Positions 8,341 to 15,394 of a stretch of 64,000 nt of DNA are shown piece by piece. The notes beneath the pieces are model-generated. The model was not told the DNA's origin, ran no database searches, and was given only the letters and a program-made list of their open reading frames with translations. This DNA is from Bradyrhizobium iriomotense (lineage in GTDB: Bacteria > Pseudomonadota > Alphaproteobacteria > Rhizobiales > Xanthobacteraceae): positions 62,001-126,000 of the forward strand of contig NZ_BSOW01000019.1 in NCBI RefSeq assembly GCF_030160715.1, given 5' to 3'. Positions within the stretch are counted from its first letter, which is position 1. Each line of letters begins with the position of its first letter. A program made the translations under genes and the position numbers.

Positions 8341-8964
8341 ATGTCGTTGCAACCCGAGACATTCAAGTCGCTGGTCAAGGTGGCCGCCGAGCAGGTCATC
8401 GCCAGCGCGCCGGAGCTCACGACGCTGGACCAGGCGATCGGCGATGGCGATCACGGAACGAACATGAAGCGCGGCTTCGAGGCCGTGCTCGGCAAGCTCG
8501 ATGCGATCTCAGCGCAGCCGTTTGACGAGGCGTTGAAGACGATCGGCAAGACCCTGGTGATGACCGTCGGCGGCGCGTCGGGGCCGCTTTATGGCAGCTT
8601 CTTCCTGGCCGCGGGTGAGGCGCTCTCGCATGACAAGCATTTGCCGGACGATCTCGCCGAGGTCTTCGCAAGCGGGGTCGACGCGGTGAGCAAGCGCGGC
8701 CGCTCACACGCCGGCGAGAAAACCATGCTCGACGTGCTCGTTCCTGTCTTGGAGACGTTGAAGACGGATGCCGGCCAGCCCGACATCGTCGAGCGAATTC
8801 GCACCACGGCCGCCGAGGCCGCGGCACGGACCGCGCCGATGCAGGCAACCAAGGGACGGGCATCGTTCCTCGGAGCTCGCAGCGTCGGACATGTCGACCC
8901 CGGCGCGCGGTCGAGCTGCGTCCTTCTGCAAGCGGTGTGCGCGAGCCTGGAGGGACGGGCATGA
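8341..8964 (+). CDS. dhaL: Dihydroxyacetone kinase subunit L (ADP-binding)
   Basis: A 207-residue all-alpha protein matching DhaL, the subunit that holds ADP permanently and passes phosphate from DhaM to DhaK-bound dihydroxyacetone. The Mg-ADP motif is visible: D30, then GDGDHGTNM at 34-42, with the Asp residues that chelate two Mg ions. GGASGPLYGSFF near residues 78-89 is the second nucleotide loop. Length is typical (about 210). Its last bases overlap dhaM (ATGA at 8961). It acts in the cytoplasm with the DhaM and DhaK of this operon. Confidence 0.95.
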   Translation: MSLQPETFKSLVKVAAEQVIASAPELTTLDQAIGDGDHGTNMKRGFEAVLGKLDAISAQPFDEALKTIGKTLVMTVGGASGPLYGSFFLAAGEALSHDKHLPDDLAEVFASGVDAVSKRGRSHAGEKTMLDVLVPVLETLKTDAGQPDIVERIRTTAAEAAARTAPMQATKGRASFLGARSVGHVDPGARSSCVLLQAVCASLEGRA

Positions 8965-9353
8965 ACGACACTGTCGGCATCGTGATCGTCTCGCATTCCA
9001 AGGACATCGCCAAGGGCACCGCCGACATGGTGCGGCAGATGGTCGGCAGTGAGATCAAGGTCGCCTTCTGCGGCGGCAATCCCGACGGCGGATTGGGCAC
9101 CAGCGTCGCCCTGATCGTCGATGCCATCAATGACGCCTGGTCGCCGAAGGGCGTTGCGATCCTCGTCGATCTCGGCGGCGCCGAGACCAACAGCGAAATG
9201 GCGGTCGAGATGCTGGACCCCGAGCGGCGGGATCTCGTCGTCGTCTGCAACGCGCCGATCGTCGAAGGCGCCGTGATGGCGGCGACTGAAGCGGCTGGCG
9301 GCAGCTCGCTCGCCGAGGTGCGGGCGGTGGCTGAGGAACTCTCTGCCGACTGA
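8961..9353 (+). CDS. dhaM: PTS-dependent dihydroxyacetone kinase phosphotransferase subunit DhaM (single domain)
   Basis: A 130-residue EIIA-mannose-like protein. The phosphorylated histidine is H12 in GIVIVSHSKDIAKG, and the second family loop is GGNPDGGLGTS near 39-49. It takes phosphate from HPr and gives it to the ADP on DhaL. Unlike E. coli DhaM it has no fused HPr or truncated Enzyme I domain; these are separate genes just downstream. The start overlaps dhaL by 4 bases. The assignment is firm. Confidence 0.93.
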   Translation: MNDTVGIVIVSHSKDIAKGTADMVRQMVGSEIKVAFCGGNPDGGLGTSVALIVDAINDAWSPKGVAILVDLGGAETNSEMAVEMLDPERRDLVVVCNAPIVEGAVMAATEAAGGSSLAEVRAVAEELSAD

Positions 9354-9376
9354 CGTCGGCGAAGCGATGACGGAAT

Positions 9377-9691
9377 ATGGCTATGTTGGAAACTTCAAAT
9401 GTGAACGGACAGTTCTTTACCGGCAACGTGCGGCTGGTGCACGCGGTCGGCATGCACGCGCGTCCCGCAGTCAAGCTGACGAAGCTTGCCAAGAAGTTCG
9501 AGGCGCAGATTTCCGTCCGCGTTGCCGGCGCGGCCGACTGGATCAATGCCAAGAGCGTGGCCAAGATCATGGCCATGCGCGCCGCCCATGGCAGCATCAT
9601 CGAGATCAAGGCGTTCGGCGGTGATGCGGAAGCCGCCGTCACCGCGCTGGTCGATCTGATCGCGACCGATTTTCCGGATGGGACGGCGTAG
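9377..9691 (+). CDS. HPr family phosphocarrier protein
   Basis: A 104-residue HPr. The active histidine is H27 in VGMHARPAVKL, and the second conserved segment, INAKSVAKIMAMRAAHG, contains Ser60 at the position of the regulatory serine. About ten residues precede the usual HPr start, so initiation could instead be at ATG 9383. It stands between DhaM and Enzyme I, so it is likely a dedicated carrier from Enzyme I to DhaM. Alphaproteobacteria usually keep a separate nitrogen-PTS HPr elsewhere; this would be an extra copy. Confidence 0.93.
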   Translation: MAMLETSNVNGQFFTGNVRLVHAVGMHARPAVKLTKLAKKFEAQISVRVAGAADWINAKSVAKIMAMRAAHGSIIEIKAFGGDAEAAVTALVDLIATDFPDGTA

Positions 9692-9692
9692 C

Positions 9693-11306
9693 ATGCGAGA
9701 CAGCGCTTCAGGACTGGCCTACCGCGGCAGAACCGCCTCGATCGGTTTTGCCCAGGGGCCGTTCGTCCGGGTCGATGCGGGCGCGAACGGCGAACGGGTC
9801 GCCGGCACCCTGGTCGACGAAGCGCTTGCGCTGCGGAGTGCGATCGACACCGCGAGCCGGCAGATCGCCGAGCTTGCCGCAATCGCCGGCGGCGAAGCCG
9901 CGCAAATCCTGGAATTCCAGGTTGCGCTGCTGGACGACGAGGACCTGATCAGCGCGATCCTCGCGTCGATCGGCGAGGGGGAGGCCGCGGACGCCGCCTG
10001 GCGCGCGGCGCTCGACGAGCAGATCGCGGATTATAATTCAGCGCCGGACGAATATCTGAAGGCGCGCAGCTCGGACCTTGCCGATTTGCGCGATCGCGTG
10101 CTGAACATTTTGCGCGGCGGCGAGGGCCATGCGCTGAGAATTCCGAGCGGTGCGGTCGTCTGCGCCGACGATCTGCCGCCTTCGCGCTTCCTCGAGATCG
10201 ACTGGTCCGGTGGCGGCGGCCTGGCGCTGCTGCACGGCAGCCCCACGAGCCACGTCGCGATGCTGGCGCGCGCCCGCGGCATCCCGATGGTGGTGCAGCT
10301 CGGCGCGGTGCCGGCGGCAGGAGCCACGGCGCTGCTCGATGGCGAGGGCGCAACGCTCGAGCTCGATCCCAGCGTCGAGCAGATCGGCCTGTTCGAGAAG
10401 CGGCGGGAGATGCACCGCAAGAGCAGGGCCTCCGCGCGAGCGATCCTGCGGCGGCCGGCGGCGTCCTGGCGCGGCGAACGGATCAAGCTTCTCATCAACA
10501 TCCAGCGGGTCGAGGATCTCGACTATCCGGATGCGCAATATGCCGACGGCGTCGGCCTGATGCGCACCGAGTTTCTGCTGTCGGAGCGCGGCCTGCCCGA
10601 CGAGGAGACGCAGTTTCAGGTCTACGACCAGGTCTTGCGCTGGGCCGACCGGCGTCCGGTGACGATCCGTACCTTTGACGCGGGAGGCGACAAGCCGGTG
10701 CCGGGCTTCACGTCGGATGGCGAGGCAAACCCCTTCCTCGGCGTTCGCGGCCTTCGTCTTTGTCTCGCCAAGCCCGAGATCTTTGCGGTTCAGCTCCGCG
10801 CGCTGGCGCGGGCCGCGGTGCGCGGAAATCTCAAGGTCATGCTTCCGATGGTGACTTCAGCCGACGAGCTCGAGGCGGCACGAAAGCTGTTCGCCGAGAT
10901 CGTGCAGGGCTTGCAGGCGAAGGGCACTGCCGCGATGCTTCCGGAGCTCGGAATCATGGTCGAGGTGCCGGCGGCGGCGCTTTCGATCGCCAGCTTCAAG
11001 AGCGCCTTCTTCTCGATCGGCTCGAACGACCTTGCGCAATACGTCCTTGCCTGCGACCGCTCGAATGGAGCTCTCGCGCCTATGATGGATCCCTTGCATC
11101 CGGCCGTTATCGAACTGATCACGCGGACCGCGGAGCACGGCCGGCGCGCCGGGATCCCGGTGAGCCTGTGCGGGGACATGGCGAGCGACCCGCGCTGCAT
11201 TCCTGCGCTGCTCGATTGCGGGCTGCGCGAGCTCTCCGTGAATGTTTCCGCGCTTGCGCAGATCAAGCAAACGATCGATCGTCTGGGCGGCGGAGGTGGG
11301 ACTTGA
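9693..11306 (+). CDS. ptsP: Phosphoenolpyruvate-protein phosphotransferase (PTS Enzyme I)
   Basis: A 537-residue Enzyme I that autophosphorylates with PEP and passes phosphate to HPr. The active histidine is H187 in GSPTSHVAMLARARGIPMV. The PEP-binding TIM barrel shows LMRTEFLL, FRT-like IRTFDAGGDKP, KVMLPMV, and SIGSNDLAQYVLACDR. There is no GAF domain, so it is not the nitrogen-PTS form PtsP in the strict sense; the symbol follows common annotation. The start at ATG 9693 lies one base past the HPr stop; the frame extends 5 codons upstream. Its stop overlaps a TTG start of the next gene (TTGA at 11303). Confidence 0.93.
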   Translation: MRDSASGLAYRGRTASIGFAQGPFVRVDAGANGERVAGTLVDEALALRSAIDTASRQIAELAAIAGGEAAQILEFQVALLDDEDLISAILASIGEGEAADAAWRAALDEQIADYNSAPDEYLKARSSDLADLRDRVLNILRGGEGHALRIPSGAVVCADDLPPSRFLEIDWSGGGGLALLHGSPTSHVAMLARARGIPMVVQLGAVPAAGATALLDGEGATLELDPSVEQIGLFEKRREMHRKSRASARAILRRPAASWRGERIKLLINIQRVEDLDYPDAQYADGVGLMRTEFLLSERGLPDEETQFQVYDQVLRWADRRPVTIRTFDAGGDKPVPGFTSDGEANPFLGVRGLRLCLAKPEIFAVQLRALARAAVRGNLKVMLPMVTSADELEAARKLFAEIVQGLQAKGTAAMLPELGIMVEVPAAALSIASFKSAFFSIGSNDLAQYVLACDRSNGALAPMMDPLHPAVIELITRTAEHGRRAGIPVSLCGDMASDPRCIPALLDCGLRELSVNVSALAQIKQTIDRLGGGGGT

Positions 11307-11728
11307 CTGACGCCGTTGCCGATGAACCGGCGGAAGCCGGCGCCGTTGCCGTCTACAAGCGCATTTTCAAGGAGGTCCTGGACAAGCGCCCCTCGGGAAT
11401 GCGGCTCCGGCTCGCCCATGCCATGGGGAAGAACCGGAGCTTCGTCAGCCAGATCTCCAATCCGGCCTATCCGGTGCCGATCCCGGTGCAACATCTCAAT
11501 ACAATCTTCGACGTCTGCCATTTCCCTCCGCAGGCCAAGGCAGCGTTTCTGCGCGCTTATGCGCGCGCCCATCCGCGCAGGATCAGCCGGCTGACCGAGG
11601 GACCGCACGAGCGGACCTTGACTCTGCATTTGCCCGATCTCGGCAGCGGCAAGCGGAATGCTCAGCTCGACGCGCTGCTCCAGGAGTTCGCGCGGCGGCT
11701 GATTGCCATCATGCAGGAAAAAGAATGA
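11303..11728 (+). CDS. Small putative DNA-binding regulator in the Dha operon
   Basis: A 141-residue protein with a TTG start that overlaps the Enzyme I stop (TTGA). Residues about 25-60 read RPSGMRLRLAHAMGKNRSFV then SQISNP, resembling a lambda-repressor-like helix-turn-helix in which MGKNRSFVSQISN would be the turn and recognition helix. A further helical part contains FPPQAKAAFLRAYARAHP. It ends with a hydrophobic helix (LLQEFARRLIAIMQE). It does not match DhaR or DhaS as I know them. Position between Enzyme I and DhaK suggests it senses or regulates this pathway. The HTH call is from pattern only. Confidence 0.6.
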   Translation: MTDAVADEPAEAGAVAVYKRIFKEVLDKRPSGMRLRLAHAMGKNRSFVSQISNPAYPVPIPVQHLNTIFDVCHFPPQAKAAFLRAYARAHPRRISRLTEGPHERTLTLHLPDLGSGKRNAQLDALLQEFARRLIAIMQEKE

Positions 11729-11758
11729 GGCAGGAAAATCAGTGATGGGGAGGGTCGC

Positions 11759-12742
11759 ATGAAGAAGTTCATCAATTCCGTCGACGATGTCCTGGCCGAG
11801 AGCCTGGACGGCTTTGCCGCGGCGCATGCCGATCTCGTCACGCTGGGACCGGAACGCAAATTCGTGCGCCGCCGTGAGCCCAACCGGAAGAAGGTCGCGC
11901 TGGTTTCCGGCGGCGGCAGCGGGCACGAGCCGTTGCATGCCGGCTTCGTCGGTTACGGCATGCTCGACGCCGCCTGTCCGGGGCAGGTCTTCACGTCGCC
12001 GACGCCGGACCAGATCGTCGAGGCCGCGCAGGCCGTCGCCAGCGAGGCCGGCGTGCTGTTCATCGTGAAGAACTACGCGGGCGACCGCATGAATTTCGAG
12101 ATGGCGGCGGAGATCGCCGAAGGCCGCTTCGCGACCATCGTGACGGATGACGATGTCGCGGTGGAGAACTCCACCCACAGCATCGGTCGCCGCGGCGTCG
12201 CCGGGACGCTGATCGTCGAGAAGATCGTCGGCGCGGCGGCCGAGAAGGGCCTTGATCTTGCCGGCTGCGTCGCGCTCGGCGAGCGGGTCAATGCGCAGAC
12301 GCGTTCGATGGGCGTGGCGCTGACGAGCTGCACGGTCCCGGCCGCGGGCGGGCCGACCTTCGCGCTCGGCGAAGGCGAGATGGAGATGGGCGTCGGCATT
12401 CACGGCGAGCCCGGGCGTCGCCGCGTCAAGCTGGAGCGGGCCGATGCCATCGCCTTCGAGATGACGACGGCCATCGCGGAAGATCTCGACGCACGCGCGG
12501 GGACCGAAGCGCTCCTGCTCGTCAACGGTTTCGGCGGCACGCCCACGATCGAGCTCTATCTGATGTACCAAGCGGCGCGCAAACTGCTCGAGAAGCGCGG
12601 CCTGCGCATCAGCCGCTCGCTGGTCGGCAGCTACGTCACTTCGCTGGACATGGCCGGCTGCTCGCTCACGCTAAGCCTGCTCGATGCCGAGACGACGGCG
12701 CTGTGGGACCATCCGGTGCGCACCGCAGCCCTCAAATGGTGA
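11759..12742 (+). CDS. dhaK: Dihydroxyacetone kinase subunit K (substrate-binding)
   Basis: A 327-residue DhaK, the subunit that binds dihydroxyacetone covalently through a histidine hemiaminal. Family motifs are GGGSGHEP at 51-58, KNYAGDRMNFEMA at 103-115, and GIHGEPG with the substrate histidine H214. NSTHSIGRRGVAGT at 136-149 is also typical. The ribosome-binding site is GGGGAGGG, 5 bases before ATG 11759. With DhaL, DhaM, HPr and Enzyme I it forms a complete PEP to dihydroxyacetone phosphate relay encoded in one operon. A terminator follows at 12845. Confidence 0.95.
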   Translation: MKKFINSVDDVLAESLDGFAAAHADLVTLGPERKFVRRREPNRKKVALVSGGGSGHEPLHAGFVGYGMLDAACPGQVFTSPTPDQIVEAAQAVASEAGVLFIVKNYAGDRMNFEMAAEIAEGRFATIVTDDDVAVENSTHSIGRRGVAGTLIVEKIVGAAAEKGLDLAGCVALGERVNAQTRSMGVALTSCTVPAAGGPTFALGEGEMEMGVGIHGEPGRRRVKLERADAIAFEMTTAIAEDLDARAGTEALLLVNGFGGTPTIELYLMYQAARKLLEKRGLRISRSLVGSYVTSLDMAGCSLTLSLLDAETTALWDHPVRTAALKW

Positions 12743-12844
12743 GCATCGCCTGACATGGACCGTCGACCGATCCCGAACTCCGCCGCGATGGAATGCCGGC
12801 CCCGCTAGCGGGCTGTCCACGCGCCGGTTTGCTCCCTGAAACTG

Positions 12845-12872
12845 GCCGTGCCATCAGGCACGGCATTTTTTT
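12845..12872 (+). terminator. Rho-independent terminator after dhaK
   Basis: A perfect 8-base-pair stem GCCGTGCC/GGCACGGC with loop ATCA is followed by A and seven T residues. It sits 103 bases after the dhaK stop and 128 bases before aroQ. It should end most transcription of the importer/Dha operon or act as an attenuator before the aroQ-murQ pair. Confidence 0.85.
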
Positions 12873-12999
12873 GGGGGTGTTCAGCGACGTCAGAGCGCGG
12901 CAGGATCAGGTCGAGATAGTGCTCTTCCGGCGACTGGTCACGGGACCCGCAAACTGGTTCGGTGGCCAGTCAGGTCCCGTCGAAAGAAGGAGCGGCCCG

Positions 13000-13494
13000 A
13001 TGGCCACGCGGATCATGATCCTGAACGGCCCCAATCTCGATTTCCTCGGCATTAGGGAGCCACATATCTACGGCTCGACGACACTTGGTGAAATCGAGGC
13101 GGGCTGCAATGAGGTCGCCAGCCTTCTGGACGTCTCGCTTGCGTTCCATCAATCCAATGTCGAGGGTGAGCTCATCGGCTTGATCCACGCGGCCCGCGGC
13201 AGCGCCGATGCGATCATCATGAATCCAGCCGCGTTCTCGTTCACCTCGATCGCCCTGATCGACGCGTTGAAGATCTTCGATGGCCCGAAGATCGAGGTCC
13301 ACATCTCGAACATCCACGCCCGCGACGAGCTGCACCGGCATTCGATCATCTCCAGCGCGTCGACCGCCGTGATCTGCGGACTTGGCCCCTACGGCTATAT
13401 CGCTGCCATCCTGGCCGCCGTTCAACGGCTGGGGCGACTGCCGGCTACGATCCCCGCCGCGCTGCGCGGCCTGGAGGTGAGCGGGAAAGCTTAG
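13000..13494 (+). CDS. aroQ: Type II 3-dehydroquinate dehydratase-like protein with altered active site
   Basis: A 164-residue member of the type II dehydroquinase family. It keeps GPN (N12), R19, catalytic Y24 (REPHIYG), N75, D88, H101 (EVHISN) and R108. It differs at normally invariant points: the family NAGGLTHTS segment reads NPAAFSFTS, so the Gly-Gly pair is Ala-Ala and His81 is Phe, and Arg112 is His (M. tuberculosis numbering, from memory). The ribosome-binding site AAGGAG precedes ATG 13000. A shikimate-pathway copy would not be expected in a sugar operon, so it may dehydrate a different polyol acid. Family certain; activity uncertain. Confidence 0.82.
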   Translation: MATRIMILNGPNLDFLGIREPHIYGSTTLGEIEAGCNEVASLLDVSLAFHQSNVEGELIGLIHAARGSADAIIMNPAAFSFTSIALIDALKIFDGPKIEVHISNIHARDELHRHSIISSASTAVICGLGPYGYIAAILAAVQRLGRLPATIPAALRGLEVSGKA

Positions 13495-13638
13495 ACGGGA
13501 CTGGAACCCATGTGCCGGGATCCATGTTAGTCTGCCGGTCGCGCTGGCATTCCCGAGGATGTGATGAACGGCGACATGTGTTTGGCTGGCGGGAGGCCGG
13601 CCGCCAACGCAGAGTGGCCGTTACGGTGGTACAAGCCC

Positions 13639-14541
13639 ATGAAACGAACGGATCGCGCCAATGCAACCGAAGCCGTCGATCCTCGCTTCACGGATTTGGA
13701 CGCGTGGTCCGGGACCGCGGCATTGGAGGCGATGTGGGAAGGTCAGCTCGCGGCGGTCGCAGCCGTTGGCCAATGTCTTCCTGCGCTCGCCGCGGCGACG
13801 GATGCGGCGGCGGACGCGCTCGGAGATGACGGGCGCCTGGTCTATGTCGGCGCAGGGACGTCGGCCAGGGTGGCCATCCAGGACGGCGCCGAGCTGACGC
13901 CCACCTTCGCTTGGCCTCAGCAACGGGTCCACTTCATCATCGCGGGCGGAGAGAGCGCGTTTGTCACCAGCGTCGAAGGCGCGGAAGACGACATGGACGA
14001 CGCGATCGCCCAGATCGATGCGGCAAGGCTATCAGCGCACGACGTGGTCATTGCGGTTGCGGCGAGCGGCACGACCCCGTTCACTGTGGCCGCCTTGCGC
14101 CAGGCCGGCCGGTACCAGGCCGTGACCGTCGGCATTGCCAACAACCGCCAGGCCCCGCTGCTCGCGGCAGCGAAATATCCTGTCCTGGTCGAGACCGGGC
14201 CGGAGCTCATCGCCGGCTCGACGCGGATGAAGGCCGGCACCGCCCAGAAGATCGTGCTCAATTTGATGTCGACCGGCATCATGCTGCGCCTTGGTCGCGT
14301 CTACCGCGGCATGATGGTCAACATGCTGCCCACGAACGCGAAGCTGAAGCGCCGCGCCGAGGCGATGGTCGCCCGCATTGCCGGCTGTAGCGAGGCGCAA
14401 GCTGCCTCCGCCCTGGAAGAGACCGGCGGCGACATCAAGTTGGCCGCGCTCGTGGTGCTTGGATACGACAGGACCGAAGCGGCGAAGCTTCTGGCAAGCC
14501 ACAAGGGCAATCTGCGTCGCGTGTTTGATGATCTGGGGTGA
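13639..14541 (+). CDS. murQ: N-acetylmuramic acid 6-phosphate etherase-like SIS-domain protein
   Basis: A 300-residue protein with an SIS sugar-phosphate isomerase fold and a small C-terminal helical domain, as in MurQ, which splits the lactyl ether of MurNAc-6-phosphate. Visible are GAGTSAR at 71-77, E85 (DGAELTPTF), E116 (EGAEDD), AASGTTPF and STRMKAGTAQK. The two glutamates match the catalytic residues of E. coli MurQ by alignment. The N-terminal 30 residues differ from canonical MurQ. A good ribosome-binding site (GAGG) also precedes ATG 13564, which would add 25 residues; 13639 fits family length. It follows aroQ and may process a sugar phosphate other than MurNAc-6-P. Confidence 0.8.
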   Translation: MKRTDRANATEAVDPRFTDLDAWSGTAALEAMWEGQLAAVAAVGQCLPALAAATDAAADALGDDGRLVYVGAGTSARVAIQDGAELTPTFAWPQQRVHFIIAGGESAFVTSVEGAEDDMDDAIAQIDAARLSAHDVVIAVAASGTTPFTVAALRQAGRYQAVTVGIANNRQAPLLAAAKYPVLVETGPELIAGSTRMKAGTAQKIVLNLMSTGIMLRLGRVYRGMMVNMLPTNAKLKRRAEAMVARIAGCSEAQAASALEETGGDIKLAALVVLGYDRTEAAKLLASHKGNLRRVFDDLG

Positions 14542-14593
14542 AGGCAGCGGCCGCCCACAGCTGTGGAGCTGTTGCGCCTCGCATCACCTCGAA

Positions 14594-15394
14594 TCAAGGG
14601 GCGTTCGCAATTGTGCGAAGACCGGGCGCCGTGGAACGAAGATCATTCAACCGAACGCCTGTCGCTCCATACGCAAATGCCTGCTCGATAATGTCGATGA
14701 TCTGCGCGGCCGCCTCTCCGGGCGAAAGCCCTGCGGGCCGGATATTGGATATGCAGTTGCGGCTCGAATCCATCGTGCCGATCATCGGTCGCCAGGTGAT
14801 GTAGGCACCGAGCGAGTCGGCAGCCGACAGACCGGGCCGCTCGCCGATCAGAACCACAGTCAGCCTGGCGCCCAGCAACTGGCCTATCTCGTCGCCGATG
14901 GCGACCCGTCCTTGTTCGACGACAACCAGCGGGCCGATGGTGCGGCCGCGCGCCACTAGGAGCGGTCGCAAACAGTCGAGCACCGGCAGGAGATTGGTCT
15001 CGACGGCCAGGGCCGACAGACCATCGGCGGCAACGATCGCGATGTCATCTCCCCGCGTCGCTCCCTCGACGACAGCGCGCCCGCTGGCAGACAGACGTCG
15101 CCCCAGATCCGGCCGGCGCAGATATTCCGACCGGTCGCTGGCGGCGCTGTGGACGCGAGCGACGCGCCAGCCCTGCTCGCGAAGCAATTGGCCGAGAGTC
15201 TCGAAATCAAGCGCGGCGTGAACCGCGTCCCGTGCGCGCGCGTGGTCAAGCATGAACTGGAGGTTTGTCGCTGTCAGCTGTCCGGATCCGGCTCGCCCGA
15301 GCCCGATCCGGGCCGGCGTGAAGCGTCGCAGCGGCGCGAGGTGGCTGGCGACTGCGAGCTGACCGCTTTCATCTGGTGGACGGTCCGGCATCAT
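14594..15394 (-). CDS. eutC: Ethanolamine ammonia-lyase small subunit
   Basis: A 266-residue EutC, the small subunit of the adenosylcobalamin enzyme that turns ethanolamine into acetaldehyde and ammonia. Typical segments are TPARIGLGRAGSG, DHARARDAVHAALD, SDRSEYLRRPDLGR and GERPGLSAADSLGAYITWRP. Its ATG shares one base with the eutB stop (TGATG), so the two are coupled. The gene ends the minus-strand eut/ABC operon and is convergent with the MurQ-like gene. No EutA reactivase or microcompartment shell gene is visible in the window. Confidence 0.95.
   Translation of the reverse strand: MMPDRPPDESGQLAVASHLAPLRRFTPARIGLGRAGSGQLTATNLQFMLDHARARDAVHAALDFETLGQLLREQGWRVARVHSAASDRSEYLRRPDLGRRLSASGRAVVEGATRGDDIAIVAADGLSALAVETNLLPVLDCLRPLLVARGRTIGPLVVVEQGRVAIGDEIGQLLGARLTVVLIGERPGLSAADSLGAYITWRPMIGTMDSSRNCISNIRPAGLSPGEAAAQIIDIIEQAFAYGATGVRLNDLRSTAPGLRTIANAP

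Noticed and set aside
12802..12813. Palindrome CCCGCTAGCGGG before the dhaK terminator
   Set aside because: Short and GC-only; it may belong to the terminator leader, but nothing independent supports a function.
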